A DNA stretch of 64,000 nucleotides from Acanthosepion esculentum. Taxonomy: Eukaryota > Mollusca > Cephalopoda > Sepiida > Sepiidae. The DNA is taken from contig OZ038517.1 in the NCBI GenBank assembly GCA_964036315.1, positions 56,051,603-56,115,602 on the forward strand. The letters run 5' to 3'. Both the position numbers and the translations under genes were made by a program. Every line of letters starts with the position of its first letter. The first letter of the stretch is position 1. Below are positions 19,951 through 35,800 of the stretch, one piece after another. Under the pieces are notes generated by a model. That model saw only the letters and a list, made by a program, of their open reading frames with translations, was not told the origin of the DNA and searched no databases.

Positions 19951-22410
19951 CTTTTCTTCGTTTCTGTTGCCTCAAGTCTCTACTTCATCTGTGAGGAGAT
20001 TGTCCAGCATTCACTGCCATATAGGAGGACTGACATTACATAACAGATCAGTACCCTTTTCTTTGTTTCTGTTGCTTCAAGTCTCTACTTCATCTGTGAG
20101 GAGATTGTCCAGCATTCACTGCCATATAGGAGGACTGACATTACATAACAGTTCAGTACCCTTTTCTTTGTTTCTGTTGCTTCAAGTCTCTACTTCATCT
20201 GTGAGGAGATTGTCCAGCATTCACTGCCATATAGGAGGACTGACATTACATAACAGTTCAGTACCCTTTTCTTTGTTTCTGTTGCTTCAAGTCTCTACTT
20301 CATCTGTGAGGAGATTGTCCAGCATTCACTGCCATATAGGAGGACTGACATTACATAACAGATCAGTACCCTTTTCTTTGTTTCTGTTGCTTCAAGTCTC
20401 TACTTCATCTGTGAGGAGATTGTCCAGCATTCACTGCCATATAGGAGGACTGACATTACATAACAGTTCAGTACCCTTTTCTTTGTTTCTGTTGCTTCAA
20501 GTCTCTACTTCATCTGTGAGGAGATTGTCCAGCATTCACTGCCATATAGGAGGACTGACATTACATAACAGTTCAGTACCCTTTTCTTTGTTTCTGTTGC
20601 TTCAAGTCTCTACTTCATCTGTGAGGAGATTGTCCAGCATTCACTGCCATATAGGAGGACTGACATTACATAACAGATCAGTACCCTTTTCTTTGTTTCT
20701 GTTGCTTCAAGTCTCTACTTCATCTGTGAGGAGATTGTCCAGCATTCACTGCCATATAGGAGGACTGACATTACATAACAGTTCAGTACCCTTTTCTTTC
20801 TTTCTGTTGCTTCAAGTCTCTACTTCATCTGTGAGGAGATTGTCCAGCATACCCTGCCATATAGGAGGACTGACATTACATAACAGTTCAGTACCCTTTT
20901 CTTTCTTTCTGTTGCTTCAAGTCTCTACTTCATCTGTGAGGAGATTGTCCAGCATTCACTGCCATATAGGAGGACTGACATTACATAACAGATCAGTACC
21001 CTTTTCTTTCTTTCTGTTGCTTCAAGTCTCTACTTCATCTGTGAGGAGATTGTCCAGCATTCCCTGCCATATAGGAGGACTGACATTACATAACAGATCA
21101 GTACCCTTTTCTTTCTTTCTGTTGCTTCAAGTCTCTACTTCATCTGTGAGGAGATTGTCCAGCATTCCCTGCCATATAGGAGGACTGACATTACATAACA
21201 GTTCAGTACCCTTTTCATTGTTTCTGTTGCTTCAAGTCTCTACTTCATCTGTGAGGAGATTGTCCAGCATTCACTGCCATATAGGAGGACTGACATTACA
21301 TAACAGATCAGTACCCTTTTCATTGTTTCTGTTGCTTCAAGTCTCTACTTCATCTGTGAGGAGATTGTCCAGCATACCCTGCCATATAGGAGGACTGACA
21401 TTACATAACAGATCAGTACACGTTTCTTTGTTTCTGTTGCTTCAAGTCTCTACTTCATCTGTGAGGAGATTGTCCAGCATTCCCTGCCATATAGGAGGAC
21501 TGACATTACATAACAGATCAGTACCCTTTTCTTTCTTTCTGTTGCTTCAAGTCTCTACTTCATCTGTGAGGAGATTGTCCAGCATTCACTGCCATATAGG
21601 AGGACTGACATTACATAACAGATCAGTACCCTTTTCTTTCTTTCTGTTGCTTCAAGTCTCTACTTCATCTGTGAGGAGATTGTCCAGCATTCCCTGCCAT
21701 ATAGGAGGACTGACATTACATAACAGATCAGTACCCTTTTCTTTCTTTCTGTTGCTTCAAGTCTCTACTTCATCTGTGAGGAGATTGTCCAGCATTCCCT
21801 GGCATATAGGAGGACTGTCATTACATAACAGATCAGTACCCTTTTCTTTGTTTCTGTTGCTTCAAGTCTCTACTTCATCTGTGAGGAGATTGTCCAGCAT
21901 ACCCTGCCATATAGGAGGACTGACATTACATAACAGATCAGTACCCTTTTCTTTCTTTCTGTTGCTTCAAGTCTCTACTTCATCTGTGAGGAGATTGTCC
22001 AGCATTCACTGCCATATAGGAGGACTGACATTACATAACAGTTCAGTACCCTTTTCTTTCTTTCTGTTGCTTCAAGTCTCTACTTCATCTGTGAGGAGAT
22101 TGTCCAGCATTCACTGCCATATAGGAGGACTGACATTACATAACAGTTCAGTACCCTTTTCTTTCTTTCTGTTGCTTCAAGTCTCTACTTCATCTGTGAG
22201 GAGATTGTCCAGCATACCCTGCCATATAGGAGGACTGACATTACATAACAGATCAGTACACTTTTCTTTGTTTCTGTTGCTTCAAGTCTCTACTTCATCT
22301 GTGAGGAGATTGTCCAGCATTCCCTGCCATATAGGAGGACTGACATTACATAACAGTTCAGTACACTTTTCTTTCTTTCTGTTGCTTCAAGTCTCTACTT
22401 CATCTGTGAG

Positions 22411-23380
22411 GAGATTGTCCAGCATACACTGCCATATAGGAGGACTGACATTACATAACAGATCAGTACCCTTTTCTTTGTTTCTGTTGCTTCAAGTCTC
22501 TACTTCATCTGTGAGGAGATTGTCCAGCATTCCCTGCCATATAGGAGGACTGACATTACATAACAGATCAGTACCCTTTTCTTTCTTTCTGTTGCTTCAA
22601 GTCTCTACTTCATCTGTGAGGAGATTGTCCAGCATACACTGCCATATAGGAGGACTGACATTACATAACAGATCAGTACCCTTTTCTTTGTTTCTGTTGC
22701 TTCAAGTCTCTACTTCATCTGTGAGGAGATTGTCCGGCATTCCCTGCCATATAGGAGGACTGACATTACATAACAGATCAGTACCCTTTTCTTTCTTTCT
22801 GTTGCTTCAAGTCTCTACTTCATCTGTGAGGAGATTGTCCAGCATACACTGCCATATAGAAGGACTGACATTACATAACAGATCAGTACCCTTTTCTTTG
22901 TTTCTGTTGCTTCAAGTCTCTACTTCATCTGTGAGGAGATTGTCCAGCATTCCCTGCCATATAGGAGGACTGACATTACATAACAGATCAGTACCCTTTT
23001 CTTTCTTTCTGTTGCTTCAAGTCTCTACTTCATCTGTGAGGAGATTGTCCAGCATACACTGCCATATAGGAGGACTGACATTACATAACAGATCAGTACC
23101 CTTTTCTTTGTTTCTGTTGCTTCAAGTCTCTACTTCATCTGTGAGGAGATTGTCCAGCATTCCCTGCCATATAGGAGGACTGACATTACATAACAGATCA
23201 GTACCCTTTTCTTTCTTTCTGTTGCTTCAAGTCTCTACTTCATCTGTGAGGAGATTGTCCAGCATACACTGCCATATAGGAGGACTGACATTACATAACA
23301 GATCAGTACCCTTTTCTTTGTTTCTGTTGCTTCAAGTCTCTACTTCATCTGTGAGGAGATTGTCCAGCATTCCCTGCCAT
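22411..23380. repeat. 210-bp dimer higher-order zone 1
   Basis: Two monomer types alternate: one with agcatacact and cttttctttg, the other with agcattccct and cttttctttc. agcatacact recurs at 22425, 22635, 22845, 23055 and 23265, exactly 210 bp apart. Confidence 0.9.
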
Positions 23381-25260
23381 ATAGGAGGACTGTCATTACA
23401 TAACAGATCAGTACCCTTTTCTTTGTTTCTGTTGCTTCAAGTCTCTACTTCATCTGTGAGGAGATTGTCCAGCATACCCTGCCATATAGGAGGACTGACA
23501 TTACATAACAGATCAGTACCCTTTTCTTTCTTTCTGTTGCTTCAAGTCTCTACTTCATCTGTGAGGAGATTGTCCAGCATTCACTGCCATATAGGAGGAT
23601 TGACATTACATAACAGTTCAGTACCCTTTTCTTTGTTTCTGTTGCTTCAAGTCTCTACTTCATCTGTGAGTAGAATATCCATCATTCACTGCCATATAGG
23701 AGGACTGACACTACATAACAGATCAGTACCCTTTTCTTTGTTTCTGTTGCTTCAAGTCTCTACTTCATCTGTGAGGAGATTGTCCAGCATTCACTGCCAT
23801 ATAGGAGGACTGACACTACATAACAGTTCAGTACCCTTTTCTTTCTTTCTGTTGCTTCAAGTCTCTACTTCATCTGTGAGGAGATTGTCCAGTATTCACT
23901 GCCATATAGGAGGACTGACATTACATAACAGTTCTGTACCCTTTTCTTTCTTTCTGTTGCTTCAAGTCTCTACTTCATCTGTGAGGAGATTGTCTAGCAT
24001 TCACTGCCATATAGGAGGACTGACATTACATAACAGTTCAGTACCCTTTTCTTTGTTTCTGATGCTTCAAGTCTCTACTTCATCTGTGAGAAGATTGTCC
24101 AGCATTCACTGCCATATAGGAGGACTGACATTACATAACAGATCAGTACCCTTTTCTTCGTTTCTGTTGCCTCAAGTCTCTACTTCATCTGTGAGGAGAT
24201 TGTCCAGCATTCACTGCCATATAGGAGGACTGACATTACATAACAGATCAGTACCCTTTTCTTTGTTTCTGTTGCTTCAAGTCTCTACTCCATCTGTGAG
24301 GAGATTGTCCAGCATTCACTGCCATATAGGAGGACTGACATTACATAACAGTTCAGTACCCTTTTCTTTGTTTCTGTTGCTTCAAGTCTCTACTTCATCT
24401 GTGAGGAGATTGTCCAGCATTCACTGCCATATAGGATGACTGACATTACATAACAGTTCAGTACCCTTTTTTTTGTTTCTGTTGCTTCAAGTCTCTACTT
24501 CATCTGTGAGGAGATTGTCCAGCATTCACTGCCATATACGAGGACTGACATTACATAACAGATCAGTACACTTTTCTTTGTTTCTGTTGCTTCAAGTCTC
24601 TACTTCATCTGTGAGGAGATTGTCCAGTATTCACTGCCATATAGGAGGACTGACATTACATAACAGATCAGTACACTTTTCTTTGTTTCTGTTGCTTCAA
24701 GTCTCTACTTCATCTGTGAGGAGATTGTCCAGCATTCACTGCCATATAGGAGGACTGACATTACATAACAGATCAGTACCCTTTTCTTTGTTTCTGTTGC
24801 TTCAAGTCTCTACTCCATCTGTGAGGAGATTGTCCAGCATTCACTGCCATATAGGAGGACTGACATTACATAACAGATCAGTACCCTTTTCTTTCTTTCT
24901 GTTGCTTCAAGTCTCTACTTCATCTGTGAGGAGATTGTCCAGTATTCACTGCCATATAGGAGGACTGACATTACATAACAGTTCTGTACCCTTTTCTTTG
25001 TTTCTGTTGCTTCAAGTCTCTACTTCATCTGTGAGGAGATTGTCCAGCATTCCCTGCCATATAGGAGGACTGACATTACATAACAGATCAGTACCCTTTT
25101 CTTTCTTTCTGTTGCTTCAAGTCTCTACTTCATCTGTGAGGAGATTGTCCAGCATTCACTGCCATATAGGAGGATTGACATTACATAACAGTTCAGTACC
25201 CTTTTCTTTGTTTCTGTTGCATCAAGTCTCTACTTCATCTGTGAGGAGATTGTCCAGCAT

Positions 25261-26880
25261 TCACTGCCATATAGGAGGACTGACACTACATAACAGATCA
25301 GTACCCTTTTCTTTGTTTCTGTTGCTTCAAGTCTCTACTTCATCTGTGAGGAGATTGTCCAGCATTCACTGCCATATAGGAGGACTGACACTACATAACA
25401 GATCAGTACCCTTTTCTTTGTTTCTGTTGCTTCAGGTCTCTACTTCATCTGTGAGAAGATTGTCCAGCATTCACTGCCATATAGGAGGACTGACATTACA
25501 TAACAGATCAGTACCCTTTTCTTTGTTTCTGATGCTTCAAGTCTCTACTTCATCTGTGAGGAGATTGTCCAGTATTTACTGCCATATAGGAGGACTGACA
25601 TTACATAACAGTTCAGTACCCTTTTCTTTCTTTCTGTTGCTTCAAGTCTCTACTTCATCTGTGAGGTGATTGTCCAGCATTCACTGCCATATAGGAGGAC
25701 TGACATTACATAACAGTTCCGTACCCTTTTCTTTGTTTCTGTTGCTTCAAGTCTCTACTTCATCTGTGAGGAGATTGTCCAGTATTCACTGCCATATAGG
25801 AGGACTGACATTACATAACAGTTCTGTACCCTTTTCTTTCTTTCTGTTGCTTCAAGTCTCTACTTCATCTGTGAGGAGATTGTCTAGCATTCACTGCCAT
25901 ATAGGAGGACTGACATTACATAACAGTTCAGTACCCTTTTCTTTGTTTCTGATGCTTCAAGTCTCTACTTCATCTGTGAGAAGATTGTCCAGCATTCACT
26001 GCCATATAGGAGGACTGACATTACATAACAGATCAGTACCTTTTTCTTTGTTTCTGTTGCCTCAAGTCTCTACTTCATCTGTGAGGAGATTGTCCAGCAT
26101 TCACTGCCATATAGGAGGACTAACATTACATAACAGTTCAGTACCCTTTTCTTTCTTTCTGTTGCTTCAAGTCTCTACTTCATCTCTGAGGAGATTGTCC
26201 AGCATTCACTACCATATAGGAGGACTGACATTACATAACAGTTCTGTACCCTTTTCTTTGTTTCTGTTGCTTCAAGTCTCTACTTCATCTGTGAGGATAT
26301 TGTCCAGCATTCACTGCCATATAGGAGGACTGACATTACATAACAGTTCAGTACCCTTTTCTTCGTTTCTGTTGCTTCAAGTCTCTACTTCATCTGTGAG
26401 GAGATTGTCCAGGATTCACTGCCATATAGGAGGACTGATATTACATAACAGATCAGTACCCTTTTCTTTGTTTCTGTTGCCTCAAGTCTCTACTTCATCT
26501 GTGAGGAGATTGTCCGGCATTCACTGCCATATAGGAGAACTGATATTACATAACAGTTCAGTACCCTTTTCTTTCTTTCTGTTGCTTCAAGTCTCTACTT
26601 CATCTGTGAGGAGATTGTCCAGCATTCACTGCCATATAGGAGGACTGACATTACATAACAGTTCAGTACCCTTTTCTTTCTTTCTGTTGCTTCAAGTCTC
26701 TACTTCATCTCTGAGGAGATTGTCCAGCATTCACTACCATATAGGAGGACTGACATTACATAACAGTTCAGTACCCTTTTCTTTGTTTCTGTTGCTTCAA
26801 GTCTCTACTTCATCTGTGAGGATATTGTCCACCATTCACTGCCATATAGGAGGACTGACATTACATAACAGTTCAGTACC
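25261..26880. repeat. Segmental block within satellite, copy 2 (pair at -6,930)
   Basis: This matches 18331-19950 monomer by monomer at an offset of 66 units. Similar but shorter variant strings recur near 28.0-28.5, 29.0-29.5, 35.2-36.5, 53.7-54.7, 59.2-60.3 and 61.1-62.1 kb, showing repeated mobilisation of this monomer series. Confidence 0.9.
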
Positions 26881-29800
26881 CTTTTCTTTGTTTCTGTTGC
26901 TTCAAGTCTCTACTTCATCTGTGAGGAGATTGTCCAGCATTCACTGCCATATAGGAGGACTGACATTACATAACAGATCAGTACCCTTTTCTTTGTTTCT
27001 GTTGCTTCAAGTCTCTACTTCATCTGTGAGGAGATTGTCCAGCATTCACTGCCATATAGGAGGACTGACATTACATAACAGTTCAGTACCCTTTTCTTTG
27101 TTTCTGTTGCTTCAAGTCTCTACTTCATCTGTGAGGAGATTGTCCAGCATTCCCTGCCATATAGGAGGACTGACATTACATAACAGTTCAGTACCCTTTT
27201 CTTTGTTTCTGTTGCTTCAAGTCTCTACTTCATCTGTGAGGAGATTGTCCAGCATTCACTGCCATATAGGAGGACTGACACTACATAACAGTTCAGTACC
27301 CTTTTCTTTGTTTCTGTTGCTTCAAGTCTCTACTTCATCTGTGAGGATATTGTCCAGCATTCACTGCCATATAGGAGGACTGACACTACATAACAGATCA
27401 GTACCCTTTTCTTTGTTTCTGTTGCTTCAAGTCTCTACTTCATCGGTGAGGAGATTGTCCAGCATTCACTGCCATATAGGAGGACTGACACTACATAACA
27501 GATCAGTAACCTTTTCTTTGTTTCTGTTGCTTCAAGTCTCTACTTCATCGGTGAGGAGATTGTCCAGCATTCACTGCCATATAGGAGGACTGACACTACA
27601 TAACAGATCAGTACCCTTTTCTTTGTTTCTGTTGCTTCAGGTCTCTACTTCATCTGTGAGAAGATTGTCCAGCATTCACTGCCATATAGGAGGACTGACA
27701 TTACATAACAGATCAGTACCCTTTTCTTTGTTTCTGATGCTTCAAGTCTCTACTTCATCTGCGAGGAGATTGTCCAGTATTCACTGCCATATAGGAGGAC
27801 TGACATTACATAACAGTTCAGTACCCTTTTCTTTCTTTCTGTTGCTTCAAGTCTCTACTTCATCTGTGAGGAGATTGTCCAGCATTCACTGCCATATAGG
27901 AGGACTGACATTACATAACAGTTCCGTACACTTTTCTTTGTTTCTGTTGCTTCAAGTCTCTACTTCATCTGTGAGGAGATTGTCCAGTATTCACTGCCAT
28001 ATAGGAGGACTGACATTACATAACAGTTCTGTACCCTTTTCTTTCTTTCTGTTGCTTCAAGTCTCTACTTCATCTGTGAGGAGATTGTCTAGCATTCACT
28101 GCCATATAGGAGGACTGACATTACATAACAGTTCAGTACACTTTTCTTTGTTTCTGATGCTTCAAGTCTCTACTTCATCTGTGAGAAGATTGTCCAGCAT
28201 TCACTGCCATATAGGAGGACTGACATTACATAACAGATCAGTACCTTTTTCTTTGTTTCTCTTGCCTCAAGTCTCTACTTCATCTGTGAGGAGATTGTCC
28301 AGCATTCACTGCCATATAGGAGGACTGACATTACATAACAGTTCAGTACCCTTTTCTTTCTTTCTGTTGCTTCAAGTCTCTACTTCATCTCTGAGGAGAT
28401 TGTCCAGCATTCACTACCATATAGGAGGACTGACATTACATAACAGTTCAGTACCCTTTTCTTTGTTTCTGTTGCTTCAAGTCTCTACTTCATCTGTGAG
28501 GATATTGTCCAGCCTTCACTGCCATATAGGAGGACTGACATTACATAACAGTTCAGTACCTTTTTCTTTCTTTCTGTTGCTTCAAGTCTCTACTTCATCT
28601 GTGAGGAGATTGTCCAGCATTCACTGCCATATAGGAGGACTGACATTACATAACAGTTCAGTACCCTTTTCTTTCTTTCTGTTGCTTCAAGTCTCTACTT
28701 CATCTGTGAGGAGATTGTCCAGCATTCCCTGCCATATAGGAGGACTGACATTACATAACAGTTCAGTACCCTTTTCTTTGTTTCTGTTGCTTCAAGTCTC
28801 TACTTCATCTGTGAGGAGATTGTCCAGCATTCACTGCCATATAGGAGGACTGACATTACATAACAGTTCAGTACCCTTTTCTTTGTTTCTGTTGCTTCAA
28901 GTCTCTACTTCATCTGTGAGGAGATTGTCCAGCATTCACTGCCATATAGGAGGACTGACATTACATAACAGTTCTGTACCCTTTTCTTTCTTTCTGTTGC
29001 TTCAAGTCTCTACTTCATCTGTGAGGAGATTGTCTAGCATTCACTGCCATATAGGAGGACTGACATTACATAACAGTTCAGTACACTTTTCTTTGTTTCT
29101 GATGCTTCAAGTCTCTACTTCATCTGTGAGAAGATTGTCCAGCATTCACTGCCATATAGGAGGACTGACATTACATAACAGATCAGTACCTTTTTCTTTG
29201 TTTCTCTTGCCTCAAGTCTCTACTTCATCTGTGAGGAGATTGTCCAGCATTCACTGCCATATAGGAGGACTGACATTACATAACAGTTCAGTACCCTTTT
29301 CTTTCTTTCTGTTGCTTCAAGTCTCTACTTCATCTCTGAGGAGATTGTCCAGCATTCACTACCATATAGGAGGACTGACATTACATAACAGTTCAGTACC
29401 CTTTTCTTTGTTTCTGTTGCTTCAAGTCTCTACTTCATCTGTGAGGATATTGTCCAGCCTTCACTGCCATATAGGAGGACTGACATTACATAACAGTTCA
29501 GTACCTTTTTCTTTCTTTCTGTTGCTTCAAGTCTCTACTTCATCTGTGAGGAGATTGTCCAGCATTCACTGCCATATAGGAGGACTGACATTACATAACA
29601 GTTCAGTACCCTTTTCTTTCTTTCTGTTGCTTCAAGTCTCTACTTCATCTGTGAGGAGATTGTCCAGCATTCACTGCCATATAGGAGGACTGACATTACA
29701 TAACAGTTCAGTACACTTTTCTTTGTTTCTGTTGCTTCAAGTCTCTACTTCATCTGTGAGGAGATTGTCCAGCATTCACTGCCATATAGGAGGACTGACA

Positions 29801-32800
29801 TTACATAACAGATCAGTACCCTTTTCATTGTTTCTGTTGCTTCAAGTCTCTACTTCATCTGTGAGGAGATTGTCCAGCATTCCCTGCCATATAGGAGGAC
29901 TGACATTACATAACAGATCAGTACCCTTTTCTTTCTTTCTGTTGCTTCAAGTCTCTACTTCATCTGTGAGGAGATTGTCCAGCATTCACTGCCATATAGG
30001 AGGATTGACATTACATAACAGTTCAGTACCCATTTCTTTGTTTCTGTTGCTTCAAGTCTCTACTTCATCTGTGAGGAGATTGTCCAGCATTCACGGCCAT
30101 ATAGGAGGACTGACACTACATAACAGATCAGTACCCTTTTCTTTGTTTCTGTTGCTTCAAGTCTCTACTTCATCTGTGAGGAGATTGTCCAGCATTCACT
30201 GCCATATAGGAGGACTGACATTACATAACAGTTCAGTACCCTTTTCTTTGTTTCTGTTGCTTCAAGTCTCTACTTCATCTGTGAGGAGATTGTCCAGCAT
30301 TCACTGCCATATAGGAGGACTGACATTACATAACAGATCAGTACCCTTTTCATTGTTTCTGTTGCTTCAAGTCTCTACTTCATCTGTGAGGAGATTGTCC
30401 AGCATTCCCTGCCATATAGGAGGACTGACATTACATAACAGATCAGTACACTTTTCATTGTTTCTGTTGCTTCAAGTCTCTACTTCATCTGTGAGGAGAT
30501 TGTCCAGCATTCCCTGCCATATAGGAGGACTGACATTACATAACAGATCAGTACCCTTTTCTTTCTTTCTGTTGCTTCAAGTCTCTACTTCATCTGTGAG
30601 GAGATTGTCCAGCATTCACTGCCATATAGGAGGATTGACATTACATAACAGATCAGTACCTTTTTCTTTGTTTCTCTTGCCTCAAGTCTCTACTTCATCT
30701 GTGAGGAGATTGTCCAGCATTCACTGCCATATAGGAGGACTGACATTACATAACAGTTCAGTACCCTTTTCTTTCTTTCTGTTGCTTCAAGTCTCTACTT
30801 CATCTGTGAGGAGATTGTCCAGCATTCCCTGCCATATAGGAGGACTGACATTACATAACAGTTCAGTACCCTTTTCTTTCTTTCTGTTGCTTCAAGTCTC
30901 TACTTCATCTCTGAGGAGATTGTCCAGCATTCACTACCATATAGGAGGACTGACATTACATAACAGTTCAGTACCCTTTTCTTTGTTTCTGTTGCTTCAA
31001 GTCTCTACTTCATCTGTGAGGATATTGTCCAGCCTTCACTGCCATATAGGAGGACTGACATTACATAACAGTTCAGTACCCTTTTCTTTGTTTCTGTTGC
31101 TTCAAGTCTCTACTTCATCTGTGAGGAGATTGTCCAGCATTCCCTGCCATATAGGAGGACTGACATTACATAACAGTTCAGTACCCTTTTCTTTGTTTCT
31201 GTTGCTTCAAGTCTCTACTTCATCTCTGAGGAGATTGTCCAGCATTCACTACCATATAGGAGGACTGACATTACATAACAGTTCAGTACCCTTTTCTTTG
31301 TTTCTGTTGCTTCAAGTCTCTACTTCATCTGTGAGGATATTGTCCAGCCTTCACTGCCATATAGGAGGACTGACATTACATAACAGTTCAGTACCCTTTT
31401 CTTTGTTTCTGTTGCTTCAAGTCTCTACTTCATCTGTGAGGAGATTGTCCAGCATTCCCTGCCATATAGGAGGACTGACATTACATAACAGTTCAGTACC
31501 CTTTTCTTTCTTTCTGTTGCTTCAAGTCTCTACTTCATCTCTGAGGAGATTGTCCAGCATTCACTACCATATAGGAGGACTGACATTACATAACAGTTCA
31601 GTACCCTTTTCTTTGTTTCTGTTGCTTCAAGTCTCTACTTCATCTGTGAGGATATTGTCCAGCCTTCACTGCCATATAGGAGGACTGACATTACATAACA
31701 GTTCAGTACCCTTTTCTTTGTTTCTGTTGCTTCAAGTCTCTACTTCATCTGTGAGGAGATTGTCCAGCATTCACTGCCATATAGGAGGACTGACATTACA
31801 TAACAGATCAGTACACTTTTCTTTGTTTCTGTTGCTTCAAGTCTCTACTTCATCTGTGAGGAGATTGTCCAGCATTCACTGCCATATAGGAGGACTGACA
31901 TTACATAACAGATCAGTACCCTTTTCATTGTTTCTGTTGCTTCAAGTCTCTACTTCATCTGTGAGGAGATTGTCCAGCATTCCCTGCCATATAGGAGGAC
32001 TGACATTACATAACAGTTCAGTACCCTTTTCTTTCTTTCTGTTGCTTCAAGTCTCTACTTCATCTGTGAGGAGATTGTCCAGCATTCACTGCCATATAGG
32101 AGGATTGACATTACATAACAGTTCAGTACCCATTTCTTTGTTTCTGTTGCTTCAAGTCTCTACTTCATCTGTGAGGAGATTGTCCAGCATTCCCTGCCAT
32201 ATAGGAGGACTGACATTACATAACAGATCAGTACCCTTTTCATTGTTTCTGTTGCTTCAAGTCTCTACTTCATCTGTGAGGAGATTGTCCAGCATTCCCT
32301 GCCATATAGGAGGACTGACATTACATAACAGATCAGTACCCTTTTCTTTCTTTCTGTTGCTTCAAGTCTCTACTTCATCTGTGAGGAGATTGTCCAGCAT
32401 TCACTGCCATATAGGAGGATTGACATTACATAACAGTTCAGTACCCATTTCTTTGTTTCTGTTGCTTCAAGTCTCTACTTCATCTGTGAGGAGATTGTCC
32501 AGCATTCACTGCCATATAGGAGGACTGACATTACATAACAGATCAGTACCCTTTTCATTGTTTCTGTTGCTTCAAGTCTCTACTTCATCTGTGAGGAGAT
32601 TGTCCAGCATTCCCTGCCATATAGGAGGACTGACATTACATAACAGATCAGTACACTTTTCATTGTTTCTGTTGCTTCAAGTCTCTACTTCATCTGTGAG
32701 GAGATTGTCCAGCATTCCCTGCCATATAGGAGGACTGACATTACATAACAGATCAGTACCCTTTTCTTTCTTTCTGTTGCTTCAAGTCTCTACTTCATCT

Positions 32801-35800
32801 GTGAGGAGATTGTCCAGCATTCACTGCCATATAGGAGGATTGACATTACATAACAGTTCAGTACACTTTTCTTTGTTTCTGATGCTTCAAGTCTCTACTT
32901 CATCTGTGAGAAGATTGTCCAGCATTCACTGCCATATAGGAGGACTGACATTACATAACAGATCAGTACCTTTTTCTTTGTTTCTCTTGCCTCAAGTCTC
33001 TACTTCATCTGTGAGGAGATTGTCCAGCATTCACTGCCATATAGGAGGACTGACATTACATAACAGTTCATTACCCTTTTCTTTCTTTCTGTTGCTTCAA
33101 GTCTCTACTTCATCTGTGAGGAGATTGTCCAGCATTCCCTGCCATATAGGAGGACTGACATTACATAACAGTTCAGTACCCTTTTCTTTGTTTCTGTTGC
33201 TTCAAGTCTCTACTTCATCTGTGAGGAGATTGTCCAGCATTCCCTGCCATATAGGAGGACTGACATTACATAACAGTTCAGTACCCTTTTCTTTGTTTCT
33301 GTTGCTTCAAGTCTCTACTTCATCTGTGAGGAGATTGTCCAGCATTCCCTGCCATATAGGAGGACTGACATTACATAACAGATCAGTACCCTTTTCTTTC
33401 TTTCTGTTGCTTCAAGTCTCTACTTCATCTGTGAGGAGATTGTCCAGCATTCACTGCCATATAGGAGGATTGACATTACATAACAGTTCAGTACCCTTTT
33501 CTTTGTTTCTGTTGCTTCAAGTCTCTACTTCATCTGTGAGGAGATTGTCCAGCATTCACTGCCATATAGGAGGACTGACATTACATAACAGATCAGTACA
33601 CTTTTCTTTGTTTCTGTTGCTTCAAGTCTCTACTTCATCTGTGAGGAGATTGTCCAGCATTCACTGCCATATAGGAGGACTGACATTACATAACAGATCA
33701 GTACCCTTTTCATTGTTTCTGTTGCTTCAAGTCTCTACTTCATCTGTGAGGAGATTGTCCAGCATTCCCTGCCATATAGGAGGACTGACATTACATAACA
33801 GTTCAGTACCCTTTTCTTTCTTTCTGTTGCTTCAAGTCTCTACTTCATCTGTGAGGAGATTGTCCAGCATTCACTGCCATATAGGAGGATTGACATTACA
33901 TAACAGATCAGTACCCTTTTCTTTGTTTCTGTTGCTTCAAGTCTCTACTTCATCTGTGAGGAGATTGTCCAGCATTCCCTGCCATATAGGAGGACTGACA
34001 TTACATAACAGATCAGTACCCTTTTCATTGTTTCTGTTGCTTCAAGTCTCTACTTCATCTGTGAGGAGATTGTCCAGCATTCCCTGCCATATAGGAGGAC
34101 TGACATTACATAACAGATCAGTACCCTTTTCTTTCTTTCTGTTGCTTCAAGTCTCTACTTCATCTGTGAGGAGATTGTCCAGCATTCACTGCCATATAGG
34201 AGGATTGACATTACATAACAGTTCAGTACCCATTTCTTTGTTTCTGTTGCTTCAAGTCTCTACTTCATCTGTGAGGAGATTGTCCAGCATTCACTGCCAT
34301 ATAGGAGGACTGACACTACATAACAGATCAGTACCCTTTTCTTTGTTTCTGTTGCTTCAAGTCTCTACTTCATCTGTGAGGAGATTGTCCAGCATTCACT
34401 GCCATATAGGAGGACTGACATTACATAACAGTTCAGTACCCTTTTCTTTGTTTCTGTTGCTTCAAGTCTCTACTTCATCTGTGAGGAGATTGTCCAGCAT
34501 TCACTGCCATATAGGAGGACTGACATTACATAACAGATCAGTACCCTTTTCATTGTTTCTGTTGCTTCAAGTCTCTACTTCATCTGTGAGGAGATTGTCC
34601 AGCATTCCCTGCCATATAGGAGGACTGACATTACATAACAGATCAGTACCCTTTTCTTTGTTTCTGTTGCTTCAAGTCTCTACTTCATCTGTGAGGAGAT
34701 TGTCCAGCATTCCCTGCCATATAGGAGGACTGACATTACATAACAGATCAGTACCCTTTTCTTTCTTTCTGTTGCTTCAAGTCTCTACTTCATCTGTGAG
34801 GAGATTGTCCAGCATTCACTGCCATATAGGAGGATTGACATTACATAACAGTTCAGTACCCATTTCTTTGTTTCTGTTGCTTCAAGTCTCTACTTCATCT
34901 GTGAGGAGATTGTCCAGCATTCACTGCCATATAGGAGGACTGACACTACATAACAGATCAGTACCCTTTTCTTTGTTTCTGTTGCTTCAAGTCTCTACTT
35001 CATCTGTGAGGAGATTGTCCAGCATTCACTGCCATATAGGAGGACTGACACTACATAACAGATCAGTACCCTTTTCTTTGTTTCTGTTGCTTCAGGTCTC
35101 TACTTCATCTGTGAGAAGATTGTCCAGCATTCACTGCCATATAGGAGGACTGACATTACATAACAGATCAGTACCCTTTTCTTTGTTTCTGATGCTTCAA
35201 GTCTCTACTTCATCTGTGAGGAGATTGTCCAGTATTCACTGCCATATAGGAGGACTGACATTACATAACAGTTCAGTACCCTTTTCTTTCTTTCTGTTGC
35301 TTCAAGTCTCTACTTCATCTGTGAGGAGATTGTCCAGCATTCACTGCCATATAGGAGGACTGACATTACATAACAGTTCCGTACCCTTTTCTTTGTTTCT
35401 GTTGCTTCAAGTCTCTACTTCATCTGTGAGGAGATTGTCCAGTATTCACTGCCATATAGGAGGACTGACATTACATAACAGTTCTGTACCCTTTTCTTTC
35501 TTTCTGTTGCTTCAAGTCTCTACTTCATCTGTGAGGAGATTGTCTAGCATTCACTGCCATATAGGAGGACTGACATTACATAACAGTTCAGTACCCTTTT
35601 CTTTGTTTCTGTTGCTTCAAGTCTCTACTTCATCTGTGAGGAGATTGTCCAGCATTCACTGCCATATAGGAGGACTGACATTACATAACAGTTCAGTACA
35701 CTTTTCTTTCTTTCTGTTGCTTCAAGTTTCTACTTCATCTGTGAGGAGATTTTCCAGCATTCACTGCCATATAGGAGGACTGACACTACATAACAGATCA

